From assembly GCA_043759595.1 (NCBI GenBank), contig JAYVLG010000117.1, forward strand, positions 1-14,117: 14,117 nucleotides of DNA, in the 5' to 3' direction. Positions 1-6,208 of the stretch are shown in pieces. The notes below the pieces were generated by a model. That model was not told the DNA's origin and ran no database searches. It saw nothing but the letters and a program-made list of their open reading frames with translations. This stretch comes from Sulfurirhabdus sp043759595. Its GTDB lineage: Bacteria > Pseudomonadota > Gammaproteobacteria > Burkholderiales > SMCO01. Position numbers and translations under genes: made by a program. The first letter of the stretch is position 1. Each line of letters starts with the position of its first letter.

Positions 1-148
1 CAAGGAATTTGCCGATCGTTTGAAAAAGGCAGGCAAGCCAAACATGGTGATTATTGGTGCATTGATGCGTAAGTTGCTGCATATTATTTACGGCGTGCTG
101 AAATCCGGCATGCATTTCGATCCATCTTGGTCTGCGAATCATGCTTGA
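1..148 (+). CDS. IS110-family transposase, C-terminal end (cut by window edge)
   Basis: The frame starting at base 2 encodes about 48 residues and stops with TGA at 146-148. The peptide (KEFADRLKKAGKP..., then MRKLLHIIYGVLKSG, ending WSANHA) resembles the end of the Transposase_20 domain of IS110-family DEDD transposases. In that family this part carries the second catalytic region and the helical tail. IS110 enzymes move a circular intermediate and usually leave no conventional terminal inverted repeats, so the element's right end cannot be placed from sequence alone. It should lie in the noncoding stretch just after the stop. The remaining N-terminal part is outside the window, so whether the copy is intact is unknown. 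A decayed N-terminal half of the same broad family occurs at 7943-8389. Confidence 0.75.
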   Translation, partial: KEFADRLKKAGKPNMVIIGALMRKLLHIIYGVLKSGMHFDPSWSANHA

Positions 149-473
149 CAGACAAGACGGTATCTCATTTCTGAATGGCCGTTTTGCGCCATGTTTCCGA
201 CATTGTGACAACGTTTCCCGAATGACTCGTCATGACACGTTAGAGACTGACAAGGCTCATTCGAATTACTACATGTCAGGAAAAAATCCCAGTGTAAACC
301 CAGGGCTTTTAACTTTTTTATTTCAGTCTCAGACAGACTTTATTGTTTTTTATCAGTAGTATTTATGGCAACTGGACAGCAGATTATGTACAGTTGAGCT
401 TTTTTGCAATGAGGCCGTCTATGAAAACTAGGATTTTCGGGCGCTCGTTCGTGTTTATAAACTAAAATATGCC
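149..473. other. Gene-free stretch: IS110 right flank and dioxygenase upstream region
   Basis: No convincing gene is present. A 72-codon frame at 141-359 starts inside the transposase end and has no family resemblance or ribosome site. The stretch should contain the undefined right end of the IS110 element. A TATAAA at 456-461 lies 12 bases before the dioxygenase ATG and could be a -10 box giving a very short or absent leader. I see no good -35 partner. No clear terminator hairpin was found. Confidence 0.4.
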
Positions 474-1208
474 ATGACAACCATAATACTTCCCCCGCAT
501 TTCAGTACTTCTGATCAACTTATCGATAGCCTGCAAACGAAAGACTATGTGGTGGTGAGCCCTGCAGTTGTTTGTGAACTGCTGGAATGTGAATTAGCTG
601 AACTGGAAAGACTTAAACCTGACTGGGATAGCCTGCCGATTGATCATTATCTTAAAGATGGTGGACGTTATCGGCGTCGCAGACATTCCTGTTTTGTGGT
701 GGAGGGGGCTAAGGTAAAGCAGACTCCTCACCGCGCTCACTGGCAACCTCTGGAATACAACGCCCTGCATGGTGGTATGAAACGCATGTTTGAACCCATA
801 TTGCCTGCTACGTGTGATCAGTTGGTATGGTCGAAACTGCTTCAGGTTATAGGCAATATTTGTTCAAAAATAAAAGGAAAACAGCCCTGGTTTGTGGAAG
901 CGCATCAGTTCCGTATTGACACCACCGATGGTATAGGCCGGCCCACTCCTGAAGGTGCGCACCGTGATGGTGTGGACTTTGTGGCTATCTTGCTCGTTGA
1001 ACGCGTGAATGTGAAAGGGGGTGAGAGTCGCATATTTGAGGCGAACAGTTCAAACGGGCAGCGTTTCACCTTAACCAAACCCTGGACGTTACTCTTGCTC
1101 GACGACGAGCGCGTTGTTCACGAAACTACGCCCATTCAGCCTTTGGCGGAAGGTGGGCACAGAGATACTTTGGTGCTGACTTACCGGGCGAATGGTTTCC
1201 AGGAATAG
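474..1208 (+). CDS. Fe(II)/2-oxoglutarate-dependent dioxygenase, PF10014 type
   Basis: This 244-residue protein resembles the 2OG-Fe dioxygenase family that includes Bacillus L-isoleucine 4-hydroxylase, which hydroxylates free amino acids using Fe(II), O2 and 2-oxoglutarate. The metal-binding facial triad is visible as H163-x-D165 in the segment EGAHRDGVDF and a distal H216 in VVHETTP. R230 (GHRDTLVLTY) or R238 is the likely 2-oxoglutarate carboxylate anchor. The conserved KGGES turn is at 181-185. The N-terminal 100 residues are family-variable, so the substrate cannot be read from sequence. The ATG at 474 is the only reasonable start, because the next methionine in frame is about residue 102. 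It has no Shine-Dalgarno sequence, and a TATAAA 12 bases upstream suggests a leaderless or near-leaderless mRNA. The gene stands alone between an IS110 end and the convergent hflX. Family call is confident; amino-acid substrate is inference. Confidence 0.82.
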   Translation: MTTIILPPHFSTSDQLIDSLQTKDYVVVSPAVVCELLECELAELERLKPDWDSLPIDHYLKDGGRYRRRRHSCFVVEGAKVKQTPHRAHWQPLEYNALHGGMKRMFEPILPATCDQLVWSKLLQVIGNICSKIKGKQPWFVEAHQFRIDTTDGIGRPTPEGAHRDGVDFVAILLVERVNVKGGESRIFEANSSNGQRFTLTKPWTLLLLDDERVVHETTPIQPLAEGGHRDTLVLTYRANGFQE

Positions 1209-1235
1209 TCGTTCGGAAGGTAATGCTTATGCAGC

Positions 1236-1282
1236 GGTTATTTTTTTGGTAAAAATAATCTATAGTGCGACTTCTATCGCAC
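1236..1282. terminator. Candidate convergent terminator between dioxygenase and hflX
   Basis: Two hairpins sit where the convergent genes meet. The first, 1236-1260, pairs GGTTATTTTT with AAAAATAATC (one G-U pair) around a TTGGT loop. It is AT-rich with a T run in one arm. The second, 1265-1282, pairs GTGCGA with TCGCAC and overlaps the last codons of hflX. On the minus strand it is followed by a T-rich stretch. Either could end hflX transcription, but both are weak compared with a standard GC-rich intrinsic terminator. Confidence 0.35.
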
Positions 1283-2599
1283 CTGATCAAACTTCTCGCG
1301 CAGATCCTTCAAAACACTGGATTCGCCTCTAACCTTGAAGTAAGCACCTTCTTCATCTGCACGTTCCTCCAGTACTTTACAATTCGCGTAGATTTCACTG
1401 CGAAATTGCTGCGCAGACCAGGGCAGGAAAAGCTCTTCTTCGATTAGGTCTTGTTGAAAAAAATCAACTATCGCTTTGTGCAACTTAGCGACATCGTCAG
1501 GGCGGCGCGCACTCATCACGACACATGATGGGTACTTTGCACTGAGTGCGACTTCACATTCAGCTTGCGCTGCGGCGTCTCCAACATGATCAATTTTGTT
1601 AAAGATGCGGATGCGCGGGAGGTCTTGTGCACCAATCTCGTTTAGTACTTCGTTGGTTACTTCGATCTGGCGTTCAAAGCCCGGATCGCTCGCATCTATG
1701 ACATGAAGTAACAGGGATGCATCTAGCGCCTCGTCAAGTGTTGATTTGAACGATGCGACGAGCCCGTGAGGCAGGTTCTTGATGAATCCAACCGTGTCGC
1801 TTACGAGAATGCGTGGCACACTCTCGGGATGAAGGGCGCGCACTGTGGTATCGAGAGTTGCAAAGAGTTTATTGGCAACCAGCACTTCACTTCCTGTGAG
1901 CGCTCGCATCAATGTGGATTTGCCTGCGTTCGTGTAGCCAACGAGCGCCACAGAAGCGTTGCTTCGGCGCTCTTGCCGTCGGGCGCGCTGTGTCTGACGC
2001 TCGGCATCCATCGCAATGATCTCTAGTTGTAACTCAGCTATACGGTCACGAATCTTGCGACGGTCCAGTTCAGTATGCGACTCACCAGCGCCTCGACCCC
2101 CTACGCCGCTACGTTGCCGGCCCTGCGGCCCCGCGAGTTTTGCCATCTCGCGCAGACGTGGCGCCATGTAACCGAGGCGAGCGATCTCTACTTGTGCGCG
2201 TGCGGCAGGCGATCGAGCGTTGCGATGAAAAATTTCAAGGATAACCATTGTGCGATCCATCACCTCGCAGCCAATCTCCTTTTCCAGATTGCGTGCTTGT
2301 GAAGGTGAAATCTCGTGGTCGACCAAAATGGCTTCGATGGGTGCTGCGTCGGATTCCTCATTCTCAAGTTCGTTATTCACATACTGGTGAATTTCCTGAC
2401 GTTTTCCAACACCCAAGTAGGCTGTTGAGTCGAAGCCGGAGCGTTTTTGAATGAACGTATGTACCACTTCAAACCCCAGTGTTTTTGCCAGTTCGCGTAG
2501 TTCGGTCACTGATGCATCGAATTCGATGTCGGTAACGCTTGGCAGTTGCACGGCCGCCACGACCGCGCGTTTGGGTTTTTCTGGGATTTCTTTTTGCAT
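1274..2599 (-). CDS. hflX: GTPase HflX (ribosome-associated rescue/splitting factor)
   Basis: HflX is a conserved GTPase that binds the 50S subunit and splits stalled or heat-damaged ribosomes. The frame shows the N-terminal HflX domain (RAVVAAVQLPSV near residue 11, YLGVGKRQEI near 61), the glycine-rich linker AGPQGRQRSGVGGRGAGES at about 157-175, and a complete G domain. In the G domain, G1 is GYTNAGKS (221-228), the G2 region FATLDTT (246-252), G3 DTVGF (268-272), G4 NKID (334-337) and G5 SAR (363-365). I chose the ATG at 2599 (441 aa), close to the usual size of about 430. A GAAG lies 10 bases upstream and family similarity begins soon after it. The frame stays open to an ATG at 2641 and a GTG at 2659, neither with a ribosome site. 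In many proteobacteria hflX follows hfq; here a repeat element lies upstream instead, so the gene appears monocistronic. Confidence 0.95.
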   Translation of the reverse strand: MQKEIPEKPKRAVVAAVQLPSVTDIEFDASVTELRELAKTLGFEVVHTFIQKRSGFDSTAYLGVGKRQEIHQYVNNELENEESDAAPIEAILVDHEISPSQARNLEKEIGCEVMDRTMVILEIFHRNARSPAARAQVEIARLGYMAPRLREMAKLAGPQGRQRSGVGGRGAGESHTELDRRKIRDRIAELQLEIIAMDAERQTQRARRQERRSNASVALVGYTNAGKSTLMRALTGSEVLVANKLFATLDTTVRALHPESVPRILVSDTVGFIKNLPHGLVASFKSTLDEALDASLLLHVIDASDPGFERQIEVTNEVLNEIGAQDLPRIRIFNKIDHVGDAAAQAECEVALSAKYPSCVVMSARRPDDVAKLHKAIVDFFQQDLIEEELFLPWSAQQFRSEIYANCKVLEERADEEGAYFKVRGESSVLKDLREKFDQVR

Positions 2600-2712
2600 T
2601 CGTGGGTTACTTCTTTTCGATAAGTGAAAGTAGATTGGCATTATCGTCGATAAAGTCACACAGGAGAAGCACGTAATTGTTCTGATAATGTTTACGTATC
2701 ACCATCAATTAA
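2600..2712 (-). promoter_or_regulatory. hflX: hflX upstream region
   Basis: This is the short AT-rich stretch between hflX and the nested-palindrome element. It must hold the hflX promoter unless the repeat supplies it. I could not pick out a convincing -35/-10 pair by eye, so no precise promoter is called. Confidence 0.3.
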
Positions 2713-2951
2713 ACCTGGAAACCTCAGTTAACCGCTAAAACTTAACATTTAACTAAATAATTCTAATAGAAATTTTAATGATTCCCTGGGTTATCCGGTT
2801 GGGGAGACCGCTATGGGTTGGATTTCACCGTTTTCGCAGCACAAGGCGGCGTTGCAAGGCCTTGAAATGGAATGCCCATTCTGCGTCATTACGCCTTGCC
2901 CTGTGTTCCAAAAACAGCACACTCCAACCCATCAAACTAAGGTTTCCAGGT
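2713..2951. repeat. 239-bp nested inverted-repeat element (MITE-like)
   Basis: The ends are 17-bp inverted repeats matching at 16 positions: ACCTGGAAACCTCAGTT (2713-2729) and AACTAAGGTTTCCAGGT (2935-2951). Nested inside is a perfect 10-bp pair, ATGGGTTGGA (2813-2822) and TCCAACCCAT (2923-2932). The arms stay partly complementary down to a central GAATG-CC-CATTC palindrome. The whole unit could fold into one long imperfect hairpin. It has no credible protein gene; the 63-codon plus frame at 2778-2969 is a by-product. The left arm carries about 76 extra bases bounded by two copies of ACCGCT (2731-2736 and 2807-2812), as though something was inserted or duplicated in one arm. This is a short non-autonomous repeat by structure; its family is not identified. 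Confidence 0.65.
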
Positions 2952-2977
2952 AAAAGGCCCGGTGATTAGGGCCTTTT
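2952..2977. terminator. Bidirectional intrinsic terminator
   Basis: AAAAGGCCC (2952-2960) pairs perfectly with GGGCCTTTT (2969-2977) around an 8-base loop. This gives a 9-bp stem that reads as GC core plus T tract on both strands. It abuts the nested-palindrome element, and no gene in the window obviously needs it. It may belong to an operon split by the insertion, or it may be part of the repeat unit. Confidence 0.65.
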
Positions 2978-3128
2978 AATGGATGGTTTCAGTTTTCGGT
3001 AGTCTATGCACGCTGTTTATCTCATAACCTTAATATCGCAGGCAGGAATACAAACCCAAGCACATAGGTTATTTACAACGCAAATCTTTTTCTATTTGCA
3101 ATATGTCGTTCGAAATTAATTAGTCCAG
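2978..3128. other. Noncoding stretch without recognised features
   Basis: AT-rich sequence between two terminators, with no open frame of substance on either strand and no repeat that I could identify. Confidence 0.4.
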
Positions 3129-3154
3129 AAAAAAAAGGGCACCCGAAGGCGCCC
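3129..3154 (-). terminator. Strong intrinsic terminator, UUCG tetraloop
   Basis: A seven-pair stem (GGGCGCC / GGTGCCC) with a TTCG loop is followed on the minus strand by eight uninterrupted T. The plus strand has no T tract after the stem, so it works in the minus direction only. It terminates either a small RNA starting near 3325 or readthrough from the cassette genes upstream. Confidence 0.85.
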
Positions 3155-3233
3155 TGAATAACCACCGGAGAGAGTAAGGTGGAGGAGGAGTAAGTAATGC
3201 CACGAATTTGATATGCGGTTAAAAACCGACACA

Positions 3234-3296
3234 TCACTTCCGCACTTTTACATTAGCAATCGCCGTGCCAGTATGTGTGTATTCGTAAAAAGCCAT
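3234..3296 (-). CDS. Possible 20-residue peptide within the candidate small RNA
   Basis: The ATG at 3296 opens a 20-codon frame (MAFYEYTHTG..., ending VKVRK) that stops with TGA just before the terminator hairpins. Only a poor ribosome site is visible (AAGG about 13-15 bases upstream), and the preceding in-frame codon is TAA. No family is recognised. It could be a real small peptide, making the RNA dual-function, or a chance frame, which at this length is quite possible. Confidence 0.2.
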   Translation of the reverse strand: MAFYEYTHTGTAIANVKVRK

Positions 3297-3356
3297 TTAT
3301 TCATCAGCCTTTACATACGATTTCTTGATTTTTTATATGCCAGCCTATTGGTCTGA

Positions 3357-3397
3357 TGGTGCATGAAATTTGTGCACAAATGCTGTTTGATGCACCA
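3357..3397. promoter_or_regulatory. Nested palindrome, operator-like
   Basis: TGGTGCAT (3357-3364) and ATGCACCA (3390-3397) are perfect inverted repeats. They enclose a perfect 14-bp palindrome, ATTTGTGCACAAAT (3368-3381). The centre lies about 40 bases upstream of the TATAAA proposed as the small-RNA -10 box, a suitable distance for an activator. The sequence does not match the NtrC, CRP or FNR consensus well, so no regulator is named. Confidence 0.4.
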
Positions 3398-3534
3398 AAA
3401 AGTAACATGCAGCTTAATTTTTGGTACTGAAAGTATGGCGCGTAGTAAACAATAAAATTGTTGTGTAATTGGATATATTACGCGGTAACAATTGTCTGGT
3501 TTTCTGCTATGAAAAGCTGTCTTGGAAGCGGTTT

Positions 3535-4041
3535 TTAGTTACAAAGGGTTCGCTCATATACTTTGAAATCGCGGCCATTTCTCTCCATGTTTCCAATATG
3601 AAGAAAGTTTGCTGACGCATATAACTTCTGGGCGGCATTCATGGAAAGCTGCGTCCACAAAATTAGCTTCGAATAACCTGAGCGAGTTGCGCTACTCACA
3701 GCGGCTTCGACAAGCTTACGACCCACTCCAAGCCGCCGGTACTCTGACTTGACGGCTAATAAATGCAGTTCTGCTTCATTTTCTCCTGCCAAACGCCGGA
3801 ATGGGGAATCAGGAGGCACAACAATAACCATGCCAGCTAATTCGGAAAGTTGCTTTTCGCGAGCGCAGATTAAAATCCCCCGTCTTCTTACTTCAGAGGG
3901 CTCAAATAATGCAACGGCTTCGTCAGGCTTCGTGAACCCACCCGCAACGTAGACCTGTGTGAGTAGTTCCGATATTTCGAAATCAGCTATATCAATAGGA
4001 TCTGGTGTAATAATTTCAAATTGAAGTTGTGGTGTTTCCAT
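3535..4041 (-). CDS. GNAT-family N-acetyltransferase (cassette gene)
   Basis: This 168-residue protein has the GCN5-related acetyltransferase fold, which transfers an acetyl group from acetyl-CoA to an amine. The acetyl-CoA pyrophosphate loop is clear in motif A at residues 91-110 (ELHLLAVKSEYRRLGVGRKL, the R/Q-x-x-G-x-G/A signature), and motif B is near 140-146 (LYASANF). Length matches a single-domain GNAT. No substrate can be inferred. It is the last gene of the minus-strand array, following an attC-like site at 4054-4113, and has no evident ribosome site, which is common for cassette genes. Downstream, GTAAC near the stop and GTTAC near 3485 could be the boxes of a further decayed attC, but the arms are poor and I do not annotate it. 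Confidence 0.85.
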   Translation of the reverse strand: METPQLQFEIITPDPIDIADFEISELLTQVYVAGGFTKPDEAVALFEPSEVRRRGILICAREKQLSELAGMVIVVPPDSPFRRLAGENEAELHLLAVKSEYRRLGVGRKLVEAAVSSATRSGYSKLILWTQLSMNAAQKLYASANFLHIGNMERNGRDFKVYERTLCN

Positions 4042-4053
4042 TGACTATTTTTT

Positions 4054-4113
4054 ACTTAATGTTTGAGTTCAGCAGTGCGAGGGACGAGTGACGCGCTGGG
4101 TGATTTGTTGGAA
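4054..4113 (-). repeat. attC-like cassette recombination site (degenerate)
   Basis: Read on the minus strand, a TTCCAAC box (4107-4113) lies just after the phosphatase stop codon and fits R'' (RYYYAAC) except for its first base. CAG-C-GCG then pairs with CGC-A-CTG, one mismatch, around a short loop. The site ends in ATTAAGT (4054-4060), which differs from GTTRRRY only in the first G. The 60-bp size and box spacing are normal for attC. Loss of the first G, where the integrase cuts (G^TT), suggests it is no longer efficient. Confidence 0.45.
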
Positions 4114-4115
4114 GG

Positions 4116-4442
4116 CTATATCCGCACATACCTCGGCACCTTAACTTTCAATAGTTTTATCAGTTCTGGGTCCATGTACTCATAATTATCTGGTATATCC
4201 AGCACAGCAAGTTTCTTGCCTTTTAATTGTTCTTTGTACTTCTTCGATATTTTGTTTCGGTGTGATTGCTCCATGACGAGAATGGCGTCAGCCCACTCAA
4301 TTAAATCACCTGAAACAGGCGTTGCGGCATCTTGATTTGTACCAGCACCGATTGCCTCCACTCCTTCATAGCTGGAAAAGACGGCTTCAGCAGTTGGGCT
4401 TCTTAGCCGGTTCTCAGTACATACGAATAGAAGCTTTATCAT
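4116..4442 (-). CDS. Low-molecular-weight protein tyrosine phosphatase-like protein (cassette gene)
   Basis: The 108-residue protein begins MIKLLFVCTENRLRSPTAEA. This contains the LMW-PTP P-loop C-x5-R-S as C8-TENRL-R14-S15, which binds phosphate and forms the cysteinyl-phosphate intermediate. A candidate general acid is D82 or D85 in LDIPDNYEYMDPEL. It is shorter than the roughly 150 residues of classical arsenate reductase or Wzb-type enzymes and belongs to a compact subfamily with the IPD-Y--MDPEL signature. The substrate is unknown. The ATG at 4442 directly precedes the P-loop strand, so the start is fixed, though only a distant AAGG serves as ribosome site. It is flanked by attC-like sites on both sides, consistent with a stand-alone cassette. 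Confidence 0.82.
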   Translation of the reverse strand: MIKLLFVCTENRLRSPTAEAVFSSYEGVEAIGAGTNQDAATPVSGDLIEWADAILVMEQSHRNKISKKYKEQLKGKKLAVLDIPDNYEYMDPELIKLLKVKVPRYVRI

Positions 4443-4454
4443 TCTGGTTTTATT

Positions 4455-4517
4455 GCCTTATGTTTGTTTTTGCAGGCGCAGCACTCAGGCGCGTCTGTGT
4501 TGAGCATGTGGTTGGGC
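4455..4517 (-). repeat. attC-like cassette recombination site (degenerate)
   Basis: On the minus strand a perfect R'' box GCCCAAC (4511-4517) sits inside the last codons of the kinase gene. CAG-A-CGC pairs with GCG-C-CTG with one mismatch around a loop that spans the stop codon. The 3' box is ATAAGGC (4455-4461), two changes from GTTRRRY. The spacing from R'' to the inner arm (13 bases) is close to that in other attC sites. Gene and attC overlap is known in cassettes. Confidence 0.35.
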
Positions 4518-5501
4518 ATGCAACTCCATTAGAACCGCGAGTTTTCTGTCCCAAAACGACTTGTCTAAATACTTGTATCCTATTCTGTTTACGTTTTTGG
4601 CGTTAATTGCCATTACCCAAATGACAGAGACCATCTCGAAATAGGGAATAGCGTTGTACTCCTCCTCGCTGAGCATCCGTACATGCTGGTATCCCTCCAT
4701 GAATGCGCCCACCAGGGCTTGTTTCAACTTGTGGGAATGGATCGATGAGGAAAATTTTCCGATCTCAAATGCTCTGAATCCATATCCGCATTGGTCGAAA
4801 TCAAACAAGGTAATGTGTTTGTCGGGACTGATGTGAAAGTTTCCAGGATTGACGTCGCCTGTGCAAATACCGTAAATGCCGGCTTCTTTTTGAAGCCCCG
4901 GCAAAACAGAATGCAGTTTTTTTTGAAGCTCACCAAGAAACACCAAACCATCATGATCAATAAAAGGCTCTATAGCCGCTATTGATTCATCAAGAAGAAA
5001 CGGTAATTCCAGAGTGCGTCGAGTAAAAGTCGTTTTGAACGGCTCCGAGAGTATATGAGTTTTTGCCACAGCACGTCCAAGCATTACGCATTCTTCGATA
5101 GTCATTGATTCTGCTGGTGCATGCCCTTGTGCATAGTAAAACAAGGCCGCCATCCGCTCACCTTCCGGGCTCTCAACTCGAAGCGCCAGTTCACGTGTAT
5201 TCGTTGGTACAGGTCCCGCCACCGGGGCACTTTTTCCGTTTAGGAAGGACAATAGTTCAAGTTCAAATAGCACTTCTTCGGGCGATCGCCAGTTGTTTCT
5301 GTATATCCGGAAAATGTATTTGCCATCAGCACATTCAATAAGGTAATTGTCGTGCAAACCGAGCGCAAAGAATTTGCAACATATAGGCGCGCGTAACCCA
5401 TAATGTGCTGCAACCAGATAACCAGCCGATTCAGCTGAAAGTTGGGAGTAAGTGTATTCTGGGTCTGCTGACATAGGTCCAAGACCAGCGTTTGAATTCA
5501 T
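4485..5501 (-). CDS. Phosphotransferase of the APH/choline-kinase-like fold (cassette gene)
   Basis: This 338-residue protein has the two-lobed small-molecule kinase fold shared by aminoglycoside phosphotransferases, choline kinase and homoserine kinase II. The N lobe has a nucleotide-binding strand pair (NYLIECADGKYIFRIYRNN, residues 52-70). The catalytic loop is ICTGDVNPGN (212-221), with D216 as base and N221 as metal ligand; the usual His of HGD is replaced by Thr in the TGD form. The metal-binding DFD is at 234-236 (LFDFDQCGYG). The substrate is unknown. Nothing supports an antibiotic-resistance role, and the sequence looks more like the generic homoserine-kinase-type or Ser/Thr-modifying group. 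The ATG at 5501 has an AGGG very close upstream; an alternative ATG is at codon 10. Confidence 0.82.
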   Translation of the reverse strand: MNSNAGLGPMSADPEYTYSQLSAESAGYLVAAHYGLRAPICCKFFALGLHDNYLIECADGKYIFRIYRNNWRSPEEVLFELELLSFLNGKSAPVAGPVPTNTRELALRVESPEGERMAALFYYAQGHAPAESMTIEECVMLGRAVAKTHILSEPFKTTFTRRTLELPFLLDESIAAIEPFIDHDGLVFLGELQKKLHSVLPGLQKEAGIYGICTGDVNPGNFHISPDKHITLFDFDQCGYGFRAFEIGKFSSSIHSHKLKQALVGAFMEGYQHVRMLSEEEYNAIPYFEMVSVIWVMAINAKNVNRIGYKYLDKSFWDRKLAVLMELHAQPHAQHRRA

Positions 5502-5514
5502 TGCCCTGCACTGA

Positions 5515-5584
5515 TTTTAGCGCAAGTTCGGTGGAGTGAAGGGTTGAGCGACAGTATGGTCACTCTCCTTCCCAATAGTTGAGC
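5515..5584 (-). repeat. Possible attC remnant between cupin and kinase genes
   Basis: On the minus strand GCTCAAC (5578-5584, a perfect RYYYAAC box) lies in the last cupin codons. GGAGAGTGA pairs imperfectly with TCACTCC, and GCTAAAA (5515-5521) may be a decayed R' box with two mismatches. It is the weakest of the proposed sites, included because its position fits the pattern at the other junctions. Confidence 0.22.
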
Positions 5585-6078
5585 GATTGACTCTCTCGCC
5601 CGACGAACATGAATCGTTGAGGTTTCCCATCGGCACTTGCTGGAAGCTCGGCAAGAACCCCAAATTTTCCGGAGTTGGGATATTCGACAAGTTCGGGCGA
5701 TAGTTTGGTACTCACTGCAAGATACCGCAACTCCTCTGTGCCGGTATTGATGATTTGGTGCGCCGTCTCCTTTCCACCGGCGGGGCATGCTATAACGTCA
5801 CCGACACGAATAGGGTAAGTACTTTCACCGACTCGAAGTTCACCAGTGCCTTGCAAGACGAAAAACATCTCTTCGTTTGCGTGATGGTTGTGAGACGGAA
5901 AAGCACTCTTTCCGGGCGGTACAGCAGTCATGTTGTACCCCAGTTTCTGAGCGCCAATGCGAGGTGCGATAACCCCCATCTTCGCCTCAAAGCGTTCTGC
6001 AACCTCCCCTGAGGGAGCAAAGACGGGAGGCCGCGGTTCAAGTTTGACATCGGCAATGTTGATGATTGGTTTAGGCAT
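5560..6078 (-). CDS. Cupin-domain protein (cassette gene)
   Basis: The 172-residue protein holds a single cupin beta-barrel. Motif 1 is seen as H63-N-H65 followed by E69/E70 (SHNHHANEEMFFVLQGTGEL). Motif 2 runs from G93-D94 (VGDVIACPAG) to H107 (ETAHQIINTG). These supply the usual two-His, Glu, His metal site, so it probably binds a divalent metal as an isomerase, dioxygenase or sugar-modifying cupin. The reaction cannot be inferred. I chose the ATG at 6078 because a clear GGAG lies 7 bases before it and the frame upstream to 6159 reads through the attC-like site. The neighbours are unrelated genes in the same orientation, as expected of cassettes. Confidence 0.85.
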   Translation of the reverse strand: MPKPIINIADVKLEPRPPVFAPSGEVAERFEAKMGVIAPRIGAQKLGYNMTAVPPGKSAFPSHNHHANEEMFFVLQGTGELRVGESTYPIRVGDVIACPAGGKETAHQIINTGTEELRYLAVSTKLSPELVEYPNSGKFGVLAELPASADGKPQRFMFVGRESQSLNYWEGE

Positions 6079-6153
6079 AAATATCTCCAGTAGAATTAAG
6101 TGGCGAGATGATGGACTAAGAGAAAAAAAGCATTGATTGGAAGTGCACGTGAC

Positions 6154-6207
6154 GCCCAATGTTGTGGGTCTAAGCCGTCAGGTGCAGGCTTAAGCGACTT
6201 GTCAGGC
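6154..6207 (-). repeat. attC-like cassette recombination site
   Basis: Immediately after the methyltransferase stop codon the minus strand reads GCCTGAC (R''-like, 6201-6207), 14 bases ending in TTAAGCC, a 10-base loop, GGCTTA, and 10 bases before ATTGGGC (6154-6160), one base from GTTGGGC. The R''-to-arm spacing and the AAGCC/GGCTT arms closely resemble class 1 integron attC sites of the aadA type. The first G of the R' box is replaced by A. This is the best-structured of the degenerate sites. Confidence 0.5.
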
Positions 6208-6208
6208 C

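Larger units (their letters stand above)
3129..3325 (-). ncRNA. Candidate small RNA (or 3' UTR) ending in a UUCG terminator
   Basis: The minus strand ends in a textbook intrinsic terminator. GGGCGCC pairs with GGTGCCC across a TTCG tetraloop (3137-3154, one G-U) and is followed by eight T (3129-3136). Two smaller hairpins precede it: CCACC...GGTGG (about 3161-3181) and CGGTT-TTT-AACCG (about 3216-3228). Between them is a C-rich, probably unpaired stretch containing CTCCTCCTCC that could pair with Shine-Dalgarno sequences. No protein gene on this strand reads into the terminator except the GNAT gene about 380 bases upstream. A TATAAA at 3337-3332 (minus) is a possible -10 box, which sets the approximate 5' end given here. 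The start is a guess; the terminator is well supported. A 20-codon frame lies inside it. Confidence 0.45.

Noticed and set aside
2778..2969. 63-codon plus-strand frame in the nested-palindrome element
   Set aside because: It lies wholly within an inverted repeat and its terminator, with no ribosome site and a composition typical of translated repeats.
3357..3397. NtrC site with sigma-54 promoter for the candidate small RNA
   Set aside because: The GGTGCA/TGCACC halves have the wrong order and spacing for NtrC, and TGGCAT downstream has no matching GC element at the -12 position.
4485..5501. Reading the APH-fold kinase as an aminoglycoside resistance determinant
   Set aside because: Only generic kinase-fold motifs are present, with TGD in place of HGD and no resistance-subfamily signature. 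Many cassette kinases of this fold have other substrates.
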